From Haematobia irritans (Eukaryota > Arthropoda > Insecta > Diptera > Muscidae), in assembly GCF_050003625.1 (NCBI RefSeq), contig NC_134400.1:195065918-195129917 (forward strand): a stretch of DNA of 64,000 nucleotides. Direction: 5' to 3'. Below the pieces are notes generated by a model, which saw nothing but the letters and a program-made list of their open reading frames with translations, was not told where the DNA came from and did no database searches. The translations under genes were made by a program, and so were the position numbers. This document shows positions 11,101 through 20,341 of the stretch, in pieces (within the stretch, counting starts at the first letter, position 1; every line of letters starts with the position of its first letter).

Positions 11101-14100
11101 ATAATTATATATAGCTCCCATATAAACCGATCCCCAGATTTGAACTCCGGAGCCTCTTGGAGGAGCAAAATTCATCCGATCCAATTGAAATTTAGTACGT
11201 GGTGTTAGTATATAGTCTCTAACAACCATGCAAAAATTGGTCCATATCGGTTCATAATTATATATAGCAAAAATCATCCGATGCGGTTGAAATTTGGTAC
11301 ATTTTGTCAATATATGGCCTCTAACAGCCATGTAAAAATTGGTCAATATCGGTCTTTAGTTATATATAGCCGATGACTTATTACACAAAAATTGGTCCAT
11401 ATCGCCAAAAATAATCTACCAAAACTTTATTTCCATAGAAAATTTTGTCAAATTTTATTACTATAGAAATTTGTTTCAAAATTTCATTTCTATAGAAAGT
11501 TTTGTCAAACGTTTATTTCTATAGAAATGTTTGTCAAAATTTTATTTTTATAGAAAATTTTGTAAAAAATTTATTTCTGTAGAAAATTTTGTCAACATTT
11601 TATTTCTATACAAAATTTTGTCAACATTTTACTTCCATAGAAAATTTTGTCAACATTTTATTTCTATATTTTGTCAAGTTTTTATTTCTATAGAAAATTT
11701 TGTCAAAATTTTATTTCTATAGAAAATTTTGTAAAGTTTTCATTTTTATAGAAAATTTTGTCAATCTATATTATATACGTATTTAATCGGCCTTTTTTTG
11801 TTTAATATATACCCCGTATGGGCTAACTTACAATTTAGAAGACAGTGTTAAAAAGTTTTACGATACCTTGCCATCGGCAAGTGTTATCGCAACCCAAGTA
11901 ATTCGATTGTGGATGACAGCCTTTAGTAGAAGTTCCTACGCAATCCATGGTGGAGGGTACATAAGATTCGGCCTGGCCGAACTTACGGCCGTATATACTT
12001 GTTTTAACTCACCACTAGGAATTGCTGTTGCCTGGACACGTGTAGATTATTTTTTTCTTGAAATAACTCAACAAATAACAAGCCATTGTATGTTTTTATT
12101 CAACTTCATTGTTTAATATTGTCAAAGCATGCTGTATTGACAACAAAAAACGCTAGGAAACGTGAAAAAGGGAATTATTCGCCGTCAAGCTTATTGTATT
12201 TGCCGTTGCGGCAAAAATGTTTCGCCTACCGCCTATCGCTATGGTTATATTTACACACTTACGTGAGATAACACGGCCATTGAATTTGTTGCGCAAAAGA
12301 GCCATTGTTTCGTTAGCTGTGTGGCAAGTGGCACCGTCCTGCTGAAACCACATATCGTCCACATCCATATCTTCCAATTCGGGCCATAAAAAGTTCGTTA
12401 TCATCTCACGATAGCGAACACCATTCACAGTAACTGCCTGACCGGCCTCATTTTGGAAAAATACGGCCCGATGATGCCGCCAGCCCATAAACCGCACCAA
12501 ACAGTCACTCTTTGTGGGTGCATTGGTTTTTCGACAATCACTCTTGGATTCTTATTCGCCCAAATGCGGCCATTCTGTTTATTGACGAATCCACTGAGGT
12601 GAAAATGTGCCTTATCACTGAAGATGATTTTCTTCGAAAATTGATCATCCAATTTTGCCATTTCTTGAAACCATTTAACACGTTGTTGGATTGTGTATCT
12701 CTCCATGGTTCAAATTTAATAAGTCTGAAATAGAGAAATGTCAAATAAAATTCGGAAAAAAACTTGGCGTTAGGTGTGGTTCACATTCAACATCGGCCCT
12801 TACAATTTAACCACCCTTTAGATCTACATTTCAATACCATATCAAATCATTCAAAGTTGTTGAGTGTTTTATGTAAAAGTTTATGTTCCCATTCACCAAT
12901 ATTTAAAACTGACTCGATTTGGACAAAATTTTGTCAGACTTAAAATTTAAATCGGCTTACGACTTGGGGCGGAGCACTGTGTGTCGCAGGGTATACATAT
13001 GGGAAATGTTTATGTTATAAATTTTTAGGCAATTTCGCAAAAATGCATTCATGATTTATCAGTCGATAGATATTTATTCGAGAGAGTTTTCATGTTAGGT
13101 TAGGTTAGGTGGCAGCCCGATGTATCAGGCTCACTTAAATTATTCAGTCCATTGCGATACCACATTGGTGAGAAGTTCACCAATGTGGTGCTGCACGATT
13201 CCATGTTAAGCTCAATGACAAGGGACCTCCTTTTTATAGCCGAGTCCGAACGGCATTCCACATTGCAGTGAAACCACTTAGAGAAGCTTTGAAACCCTAA
13301 AATGTCACCAGCATTACTGAGGTGGGATAATCCACCGCTGAAAAACTTTTATGGTGTTCGGTCGAAGCAGGAATCGAACCCGCGACCTTGTGTATGCAAG
13401 GCGGGCATGCTAACCATTGCACCACGGTGGCTCCCGAGTTTTCATGTTAGAAGTGAGTATCAGTAAGAAATAACATTTTCTATAGACACAAAATTTTGAC
13501 AAAATTTTCTATAGAAATAAAATTTTGACAAAATTTTCTAGAGAAATAAGCTACAAATGTAGCTTAACCAACAGAGGAAAAGAATGTTTGTCAAATTTAT
13601 TTGGGCAAAGCCCTATAGACTGCAAGATGGTTGGATGGACGCACGTTTCGGAATTACCACATTCCTCATCAGCATCCTCTACTTCCAGCAAAACTATCAA
13701 CCAATTATCAGAATAAATTCAGGCAGTTTATTAAACCCAACAAAAACCACACTTGAACCCTCCGAAAAAAGGTTTTACATTGATAGCCGGCTTATGCCGA
13801 AATAAATTCGAAACAAACATAAGACAAAATTTTCTTTAGAAATAAAATTTTGACAAAATGTTCTATAGAAATAAAATGTGGACCAAATTTTCTATAGGAA
13901 TAAAATTTTGACAAAATTTTCTTTAGAAATGAAATTTTGACAAACTTTTCTATAGAAATAAAATGTGGACAAAATTTTCTATAGAAAGAAAATTTAAAGA
14001 AATTTTTCTAGAGAAATAAAATTTTGAAAAAATTTTCTTTAGAAATAAAATTTTGACAAACTTTTCTATAGAAATAAAATGTGGACAAAATTTTCTATAG

Positions 14101-16324
14101 AAATAAAATTTAACGAAATTTTTCTAGAGAAATAAAGTTTTGACAAAATTTTCTTTAGAAATAAAATTTTGACAAAATATTCTATAGAAGTAAGATGTGG
14201 ACAAAATTTTCTTTAGAAATAAAATTTTGACAAATTTTTCTAGAGAAATAAAATTTTGACAAAATTTTTTAGAGAAATAAAATTTTGACAAAACTTTCTA
14301 TAGAAATAAAATTTGACAAAATTTTCTATAAAAATACAATTTTGACAAAATTTTCTATACAAATAAAATTTTGACAAAATTTTCTATACAAATAAAATTT
14401 GACAAAATTTTCTAGAGAAATAAAATTTTGACAAAATGTTCCATAGAAATAAAATTTTGTCAAAATTTTTTATAGAAATAAAATGTTGATAAAATTTGCT
14501 ATAGAAATAAAATTTTGACAAAATTTTCTATAGAAATAAAATTTTGACAAAATTTTCTATAGAAATAAAATTTTGACAAAATTTTCTATAGGAATAAAAT
14601 TTTGACAAAATTTTCTATAGAAATAACATTTTGACAAAATTTTCTATAGAAATAAAATTTTGTCAAAGTTTTCTATAGAAATAAAATTTTGGCAACATTT
14701 TCTTTAGAAATAAAATTTGGAGAAAATTTTCTTTAGGAATAAAATTTTGTCAAAACTTTCTATAGAAATAAAATTTTGTCAAAATTTTCTATAGAAATAA
14801 AATTTTGTCAAAATTTTCTATAGAAATAAAATTTTGATAAAATTTTCTATAGAAATAAAATTTTGATAAAATTTTCTATAGAAATAAAATTTTGACAAAA
14901 TTTTCTATAGAAATAAAATTTTGACAAATTTTTCTATGGAAATAAAATGTTGACAAAATATTCTATAGAAATAAAATTTTGACAAAATTTTCTATAGAAA
15001 TAGAATTTTACCAAAATTGTTCTATAGAAAAAGAATTTTACCAAAATTGTTCTATAGAAATAACATTTTGACAAAATTTTCTGCCAATCTTCGACGTATG
15101 TAAATAGCTATAAGGTTCGAAATATATTAAAATGGATCGATTCAGCCCATCTGCTAGTCTAGGATACATAAAATAATCTCCATAATTGAAAGTTGCGTTT
15201 CAGTTACAGTCATACCGCACATTGATCGAATGAATAACACAATGGAATCTAATTTGCGTAAAAACTTCTTTTGTTACAAAAATTTAAAGTGTTTTAAAAA
15301 AATTTAGTTTTGCCGGAGTCGGAGTCGAGCAAAATTTTTACGACTCCAACCCAGCAAAATCTTCAGACTCCGACTCCTTTTCCTTTCTTCGGGAGGTTCA
15401 AGTGTAGTTCGCTTTGGGTATAGTGAATTACCAGAATTTATTCTGATAATTAGTTGATAGTATTGCTGCAAATATAGGATGATGATGAGGAAGGTAATTC
15501 CGAAACAGCTGTCCATCCAACCGTCTTGCAGTCTATAGGGCTTTGTCCAAATAAATAAATTTTATATAAAATGTATTTAAAATTTCAGGCATATCGGATT
15601 AAAACTGTGACTTCTTGGCTTAAAACTTTGACTTCTGGCTATACAGCCAGACAGACATACATAATTCGGATCAAGAATCTATACATGGTCGCGAAACCGG
15701 TTTCAAATGGAAATTTAGCAGTATTCAGCATCCTATATTTGCAGCAAAACTATCAACCAATTATCAGAATAAATTCTGGTAATTCACTATACCCAAAGCG
15801 AACTACACTTGAACCTCCCGAAGAAAGGAAAAGGAAAAAATTTGCTAAGAAAAATGAGATATTACCATGTTCGATAAGCATCAGATCATATAACAATTGC
15901 TAAAATTATTTTTGTTTTTTACATGAATAGTTAAAGAAACCTAAATATCAAAAAAAAATTACTATTTCGCTCGATTATGCGAACTTAGTATGGCCTTTAG
16001 GGAAATCCATACCTATCACATTGGTTTCATTTTACTAAAATTTACTTTACGTTTATCGACCACATGGCTTCAAGTTTATTGAGCAAATAAAAAAAACTAA
16101 ATTTCAAATCTATACCAAAATTCGCATTTGTTTTGTGTGTTTTTTTGTCCCTCGCCAAAAATCTAAAATTAATTAAATTTTTGTTGTTGGAGAAAAACTT
16201 TTATTTAATTCATTTTTCTTTTACAGGTTGGCTATTCAAAATCAAACTATCCAATGCATCTGAAGTGGATAAACTGATGACTGAAGACCAATATAATAAA
16301 TTCCTCGAAGAAGCTGACCATTAG
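8017..16324 (+). CDS. ppl (GCSH): Glycine cleavage system H protein, mitochondrial (three exons)
   Basis: Exons 8017-8134, 8342-8617 and 16227-16324 join in frame to 163 aa, about the length of the Drosophila protein. Residues 1 to about 34 are basic, have no acidic residue and include RQFSVS, which suits a mitochondrial presequence. The mature part starts RRYTEKHEWVSVE and has the H-protein core VGISKYAQEALGDVVFAQLP. The lipoyl motif GALESVKAASEVYSPVSGEV places the lipoyl lysine at Lys97. The end is GWLFKIKLSN and EDQYNKFLEEADH. The H protein carries the aminomethyl group between the P and T proteins on its lipoyl arm in the matrix. All splice sites are GT/AG. Intron 2 is 7.6 kb and packed with nested mobile elements. 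The frame has no defect, so the gene looks functional. Confidence 0.95.
8342..8617 (+). CDS. ppl (GCSH): H protein exon 2 (lipoyl domain)
   Basis: The acceptor is TTCCTTCTACAG; the exon is 276 nt. It encodes residues 40-131 and the first base of Gly132, including Lys97. The donor is GATG/GTAATT. If intron 2 were retained, translation would add NYLKLI and stop at 8640, removing the last 32 residues. Confidence 0.95.
8731..8972. mobile_element. Decayed MITE, relative of the TTAA element at 19006
   Basis: The right half (TTGGGGTATTCCCCATTA, then TTAACGGCTAAACTGGAACT) matches the element at 19006-19237. The left end GGTGGGGGCACC...TTCGAGTTTGGCC is a degraded form of GGTGGGTATTAAG...GAGTTTAGCC. 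It is older than the second copy. Confidence 0.55.
8973..9639. other. Intron sequence with no recognised feature
   Basis: AT-rich DNA with an A-tract near 9145-9170. No ORF, array unit or element end was recognised. Confidence 0.5.
10500..11350 (+). repeat. 153-bp tandem monomers of family A
   Basis: The CATGCA/CATGTA mark falls at 10615, 10768, 10921, 11074 and 11227, exactly 153 bp apart, then at 11329 after a shortened unit. Because 153 is divisible by three, the minus strand stays open for 394 codons of a 51-residue repeat (YMGAIYNYGPIWTNFCMVVR). I treat this as repeat-derived, not as a gene. Confidence 0.9.
11415..11765 (+). repeat. 29-bp array inside the family A element
   Basis: About 12 units lie between the 153-bp monomers and the tail. 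The array is preceded by part of a head (CGCCAAAAATAATCTACCAA) and followed by ATTATATACGTATTTAATCG, which opens the tail. Confidence 0.9.
13099..13435 (-). mobile_element. tRNA-derived SINE with 15-bp target duplication
   Basis: On the minus strand it begins GGGAGCCACCGTGGTGCAAT, with an A-box (GTGGTGCAATGGTTAGCATG) and a B-box (GGTTCGATTCC), and ends in (CCTAA)n. A perfect 15-bp duplication, GAGTTTTCATGTTAG, flanks it at 13084-13098 and 13436-13450. The body includes GGCTATAAAAAGGAGGTCCC. Confidence 0.92.
13476..15083 (-). repeat. 29-bp array, minus orientation
   Basis: The unit reads CTATAGAAATAAAATTTTGA. The array is split by an IR-1 fragment at about 13550-13821. Units near 14440-14900 are close to consensus; the others vary (for example GTGGACAAAATTTTC recurs as a higher-order variant at 13871-14210). 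Confidence 0.93.
13550..13821 (+). mobile_element. IR-1 fragment
   Basis: Matches 1430-1690 from AAGCTACAAATGTAGCTTAA to CGAAATAAATTCGAAACA. Both outer inverted ends are missing. It lies inside a minus-orientation 29-bp array. Confidence 0.75.
15304..15838. mobile_element. IR-1 halves in inverted arrangement around 150 bp of other sequence
   Basis: 15370-15560 is a minus-strand IR-1 copy; 15725-15838 is a plus-strand copy of part of it. They mirror each other out to CTTTTCCTTTCTTCGGGAGG and its complement. The centre (15562-15720) is unrelated. Just left lies a short GGAGTCGGAGTCGAG / ACTCCGACTCC motif pair. No ORF here is convincing. Confidence 0.6.
15839..16226. other. 3' end of H-protein intron 2
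   Basis: AT-rich sequence without recognised repeats, ending in the pyrimidine-rich acceptor TTCATTTTTCTTTTACAG. Confidence 0.5.
16227..16324 (+). CDS. ppl (GCSH): H protein exon 3 (C-terminus)
   Basis: The acceptor is TTTTCTTTTACAG. It completes Gly132 and encodes WLFKIKLSNASEVDKLMTED and the C-terminus NKFLEEADH, with TAG at 16322-16324. The phase fits exon 2 exactly. Confidence 0.93.
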
Positions 16325-16425
16325 CATCATATCGCCACCACACATCATCAGTTACATAAGTGTTTTGAAGAAAAAGTTTGTCATTCGTTTTCTTTTTTTT
16401 TTGCACTACATAATTTAAAGTTCAA

Positions 16426-16431
16426 AATAAA
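16426..16431 (+). terminator. Poly(A) signal of the H-protein gene
   Basis: AATAAA in TTCAAAATAAAACAATCTAC, 102 bp after the stop codon. A short 3' UTR of about 120 nt is implied. Confidence 0.65.
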
Positions 16432-17436
16432 ACAATCTACGCTCGATGAGTGTTAGTCTAATCTAATTTACTTGTTATTCTAATTACTTACGTATATAAA
16501 TATACTTGTTGTTTTATTCTTTTTTCAATGTATTTAATAGTAGAATTATGCTTCTATAATAAATTGTATATTTGAAAGTAAACAATTCAATATTTTGTAA
16601 AACATATTTAGTAAGAGAGATAAGAAATGTTGGAGAATGAACCCATGTCATTGCACAAAAAACAACAATAGCATGTACGGAAGTGGAAAGTAATATAGAT
16701 ACAGTGATTAAATAAAATAGTGGAGGTCAAGGTAGCAGGGCTTAATTTCAATGAAATGTCTATAACATCAATAAGATGAGAAGAGATTTTTCATTGAATA
16801 TTTTGAATATTTGTTACTTAGAGTATGACCTAATATCCCCTGAATAACCTAGTCAGAACAAAGCATTTTCTTATGGAAATGAAATCAGCCTTTTCATTTA
16901 TATAATTTATCAATGATTATGTTACTTTGTTAAATTATGTTACATTTGTTAAAGGACACAAAAAATGGTCCTCATCCAGTTTTAAGCATAGTTGTTTTTC
17001 TCTCGGAACCACTGTGCTGTGGTTCGACATGACCCAATATTTCGATGTGTTACACACAGAATGACAAATTATGGTGGATGGTATACAAATTCAATCAATA
17101 TTTTTTAGAAAGAGACAGAAATTAATTTCTTTCTTAAGCCCGGTATGCACCCCTAACGCAATGTCCGCTACCCATAAGAAATGCGTTGCTATATATTTGC
17201 TAAAGAAAGTTTGGTCAAAATTTGGTTTACATTTTGCTGTTGCATGCAACAGGAATTTTCGTAAAATGATTCGCAATTAATTCCTTGGGACTTTCCATCT
17301 ATTATTTGACAAAACTTGATAAATATATAACCGTCTTCATATATATTTTTGTACTTATAATTTAGTGTTTTGGTTGAAAAATCGATCATAGTCCTCCCTT
17401 TTAAGGTGAGTTCTATCCACCCATCTACGTGCAGAA
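16432..17436. other. Intergenic DNA with one degenerate TATCGAT-family relic
   Basis: Mostly single-copy-looking AT-rich DNA. Around 17140-17200 the motifs CCCGGTATGCACCCCTAACG and CCCATAAGAAATGCGTTGC match the dispersed family described at 36640, 57630 and 63400. No gene was recognised. Confidence 0.5.
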
Positions 17437-18570
17437 TTGTATTGTCACTCGAGCTAAAATTAATCTATCAAAATTCTGAGAAAATTTTACCAAACAAACA
17501 ATCTTATTTTGCAAAATTTTATTTCTATAGGAAATTTTGCAAAATTTTATTTCTATAGGAAATTTTGCAATATTTTATTTCTATAGGAAATTTTGCAAGA
17601 TTTTATTTCTATAGGAAATTTTGCAAAATTTTATTTTTAGAGAAATATTTGTCTTTTTTTACTTTTATTTCTATAGAAAATTTCTGTCAAAATTTTATTG
17701 CTATAGGAAAATTTGTCAAAATTTTATTGCTATAGGATATTTTTTTAAAATCTTATTTCTATAGGAAATTTTGTTAAAATTTTATTTCTATATATTTTTT
17801 CAAAAATTAATTTCTCTGTCAAAATTTTATTGCTATAGGAAAATTTATTAAAATTTTATTGCTATAGGATATTTATTTAAAATTGTATTTCTATAGGAAA
17901 TTTTGTTTTTTTCTGTCAAAATTTTATTGCTATAGGAATTTTTTTTTTAAATTTTATTTCTATAGAAAAATTTGTAGAAATGTTATTTCTATAGGAAATT
18001 TTTGTTCAATTTTTATTTTTATAGAACATTTTTTCAAAATTTTGCTTCTATAGAAAATGTTGTTAAATTTTTATAGAAATTTCTGTCAAAATGTTATTGC
18101 TATAGGAAAATTTGTTAGAATTGTTAGAATATTTCTATAGAAAAATTTGTAAAAATTTTATTTCTATATGAAATTTTGTCATAGTTTTTTTTTTTTGTCT
18201 ATAGGAAATTTTTGTTCAATTTTTATTTTTACAGAAAATTTTTTCAAAATTTTATTTCTATAGAAAATGTTGTTAAATTTTTATAGAAAATTCTGTTAAA
18301 ATTTTATTGCTATAAATAAATTTCTATAGAAAATTTTTTCAAAATTTTATTTTTATAGGATTTTTTTCAAAATTTTTACAATTTTGTAAAAAACACTTTT
18401 TCTATAGAAAATTTTCTCCAAAAATTTTTTCGATAGAAAATTTAGTCAAAATTTTATTTCAGTAGGAAATTTTGTCAATATTTTATTTCTATAGAAAATT
18501 TTGTTTATATTTTATTTTTATAGAAAATTTTGTCAATAAAAGTTTTGTTTTTCTGTCAAAATTTTATACC
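17437..18570 (+). repeat. Array head plus 29-bp array of the TATAGG subtype
   Basis: The head (17441-17510) reads ATTGTCACTCGAGCTAAAAT, then AATCTATCAAAATTCTGAG and TTTTACCAAACAAACAATC. The array uses CTATAGGAAATTTTGCAAAA and TTTATTGCTATAGGA variants not common elsewhere. A transposon at 18573 cuts it. Confidence 0.85.
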
Positions 18571-19005
18571 TACCCGTGTAAAAATTGGGGGATCTGATTT
18601 GATATGGTTAGATCTGAGCCAAGATATGGTCAGATCTGAGCAGATCCGAAAAATGGTTATATCTGGTCAGATCTAAATAATATGAAATTGGATCTGATCA
18701 GATCTCAAAAATGAGACACATCTAATCAGATCTAATTTGATATAATTGTATATTATTTGATACAATTGTATCTTTCGAGATCTTTCAACACATAAAAGCC
18801 CATAATTTGTATATAAAATGAGATCAATTGTTTTATTTAATAATACAGACAAAAAGTATGTGCATAATAAATATGTTTAATTTAAATTGATCCATCAAAG
18901 CTATTTAAGAGTATTGACAGTTGAGTTAGAGTGTTGTCCAAGGGTTTTTTCGTTTGTTTCTTCTGCTTTGGACTTAGACACGCGACTAAAGTATTACAGC
19001 GTTAA

Positions 19006-19237
19006 GGTGGGTATTAAGTTCGAGTTTAGCCGCTAAAATCGTCATTTTTTCACGATTACTTTTCTTTAATAATCCATTTTAAGGAATATAAACTTTGTGA
19101 AAATTTACTTTGGGATATTCCCCATCAAGTTATAATGAAATCTGCGACAAATATGTATAATTTTATGACGTTTTCTACTCATTTAGTTTTCACTTTAGTG
19201 AAAATTAGAGGCTAAACTCGAACTTAATACCCACCTT
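19006..19237. mobile_element. TTAA-flanked MITE (piggyBac-like target)
   Basis: Inverted ends GGTGGGTATTAAGTTCGAGT and its complement continue to about 26 bp (up to TTTAGCC), with TTAA on each side (19002-19005, 19238-19241). The length is about 232 bp with no ORF. The TTAA target points to piggyBac mobilisation; this is inferred from the target only. Confidence 0.75.
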
Positions 19238-19433
19238 TAAGGCAATCTGCAATGAAATTAAGTAAAAAAAAAAACAATTATTAAACAAATATAGGAATAA
19301 ACAAATATGGGAATATATTGAACTATGTAAGCAAGTATTAGTATTGTTTTGGATCATTCTTCTTTAAGTTGCAATAAAAATTGCCATATAATTTTATGTT
19401 GCTTTTAATACTCACATTTAAAGTGTATTCTGG

Positions 19434-19774
19434 ATTAGGTTAGGTATAGCGATAGGCTGTTATTTTAGGGTCATACATACTATTCAGACCATCATGACAT
19501 CACAGTGATCAACATCTCACTTATCACTGACTGCTGCTCGATTCAATAATTAGCTCAATAACATGGGACCTCCTTGCTATAATCGAGTCCTATCGGCATT
19601 TCACGTTGCGCTAAAACAACTTAGAGAATCTTTGAAGCTGAAATGTCACCAACATTACTGCGAGGAGATAATCCACCGCCGAAATAATTTTTGGTGTTGG
19701 TCGGAACTGGGATTGAACCCGTGACCTTTTGAATGCAAGGCGGGCATGTTAACCAGTACACCACTGAGGTTTCC
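19434..19774 (-). mobile_element. tRNA-derived SINE, diverged copy
   Basis: Same layout as the SINE at 13099 but much more diverged. It keeps ATGCAAGGCGGGCATGTTAACC near the 5' end and ATTAGGTTAGGT at the 3' end. No clear target duplication. It lies inside the TA-flanked transposon. Confidence 0.8.
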
Positions 19775-20341
19775 TTTTTTTCCAAATCTAGAAAATAGTA
19801 AAACAATATGAAAATGACTACTAAGGAAATAACAAATACAATCTACTTACCTACATAATCTCCGCAATAAAGGAAACGAACACATTTAAAACAATTATAT
19901 TAAATTTCTTAATTTTCTCAGCTAGTCTGGCGTTAAATTTGTTTCGAAGTGATGCCCCTGACGGCGTTGACATTTGACATAATGGCATTGAGGTTTAGAC
20001 GTGTATTTCAAAAATCTTTTTAACTTGTTCATGATTTTTTTTTTTATATTTTGGACCGTATTTAACCCCATATATAGTCAGAAATGATGTTATATCTACC
20101 ATATCTTATTAGATATAGTGCTATATATGGTCCTATCCAAGCATATATTATTAGATATGCCAGATATAATTAGATATTATACTATATATGATGAGATCTG
20201 CAATTATATCTAACCAGAACTAGCACCATATATAGCATATCTGTGCATATCTAATTATGTCTGAACCAATATCTGAACAGATCCAATTAGACCCAATTTG
20301 ATATTATTAGATAGGATTGGATCCTCCAATTTTTACACGGG

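Larger units (their letters stand above)
10208..12005 (+). mobile_element. Helitron-like element, family A (DINE-1/mini-me-like), full length
   Basis: The head is TATACCCTCCACCATAGGATG, followed by a (GTCC/GTCT)n tract near 10340-10380, like the GTCY tract of mini-me elements. Six 153-bp-type monomers follow, then a 29-bp array, then a tail with CCATGGTGGAGGGTAC (inverted copy of the head) and the hairpin GGCCG-AACTTA-CGGCC. The end is TATATACTTG before TTTT. It has no transposase and no target duplication and sits in a T-tract. The architecture (inverted subterminal repeats, 3' hairpin, T-tract target) fits Helentron-associated elements. Confidence 0.75.
10033..12258. mobile_element. TTA-flanked inverted-repeat transposon inside the mariner (PIF/Harbinger-like target)
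   Basis: Terminal inverted repeats match perfectly over 38 bp (10033-10070 and 12221-12258), starting GTGTGTAAATATAACC and ending GGCGGTAGGCGAA. TTA flanks both sides (10030-10032, 12259-12261). Removing the element and one TTA restores the mariner frame from GRVIS to NWPP. Without its own nested insert the element is about 430 bp, with no ORF, so it is a MITE. A 3-bp TTA duplication is typical of PIF/Harbinger; that assignment rests on the duplication alone. Confidence 0.8.
9777..12706 (-). pseudogene. Mariner transposase, truncated, frameshifted and interrupted
   Basis: Reading leftward on the minus strand, the first block begins MERYTIQQR at 12706 and continues KIIFSDKAHFHLSG (first Asp), then MHPQRVTVWCGLWAGG. 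The frame shifts near 12460. The second block has NEAGQAVTVNG and MWFQQDGATCHTA (second Asp) and ends at GRVIS, where the nested element begins. The last block, after the insert, has GDVNWPPRSCDLTRLDFFLW (third Asp) and ends HLADILFHT. All three catalytic aspartates are still readable. The helix-turn-helix DNA-binding domain that should precede KIIFSDKAHF is absent: the leader is only about 25 residues. It cannot make an active transposase. It belongs to the group with WPPRSCDLTPLDFFLWG, common in insects; I cannot name the subfamily. Confidence 0.85.
9670..12818 (-). mobile_element. Tc1/mariner-superfamily transposon, defective
   Basis: The ends are AAGGGTGGTTAAA on the left and TTTAACCACCCTT on the right, followed inward by the shared GGGCCGATGTTGA. 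A TA flanks each side (9668-9669, 12819-12820). After removing the nested insert (10033-12258 plus one TTA) about 920 bp remain. That is shorter than a usual mariner, in keeping with the missing N-terminal half of the transposase. Confidence 0.85.
9640..13078 (-). mobile_element. Decayed Helitron-like family B element split by a mariner
   Basis: The flanks 9640-9669 (ATATACCATGTACGCAACAC) and 12819-13078 (GATCTACATTTCAATACCAT, ATCGGCTTACGACTTGGGGC, TGATTTATCAGTCGATAG) line up in order with the better copy at 55115-56000. The mariner at 9670-12818 sits between them at a TA. Only the 3' part of family B remains; the rest is diverged or lost. Confidence 0.6.
18573..20341. mobile_element. TA-flanked DNA transposon with AGATCT-rich subterminal arrays
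   Basis: Terminal repeats CCCGTGTAAAAATTGG and CCAATTTTTACACGGG, with TA on both sides (18571-18572, 20342-20343), split a 29-bp array. The left 170 bp repeat AGATCTGA/CAGATCT many times, and the right 260 bp repeat TAGATAT, AGATATA and CAGATCC. No transposase ORF is present. It carries a TTAA MITE and a SINE. The TA target suits Tc1/mariner or pogo, but the long subterminal repeats are unusual for these; superfamily unknown. Confidence 0.75.

Noticed and set aside
10162..11346. 394-codon minus-strand frame with 51-residue repeats
   Set aside because: It runs through 153-bp monomers of a Helitron-like element and starts and ends in non-coding element sequence. The second copy (46.3-47.2 kb) has units of non-triplet length. 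Kept as a repeat and as a finding, not as a gene.
9777..12706. Functional mariner transposase
   Set aside because: The N-terminal DNA-binding domain is missing, the frame is shifted near 12460, and a 2.2-kb insert splits the catalytic region.
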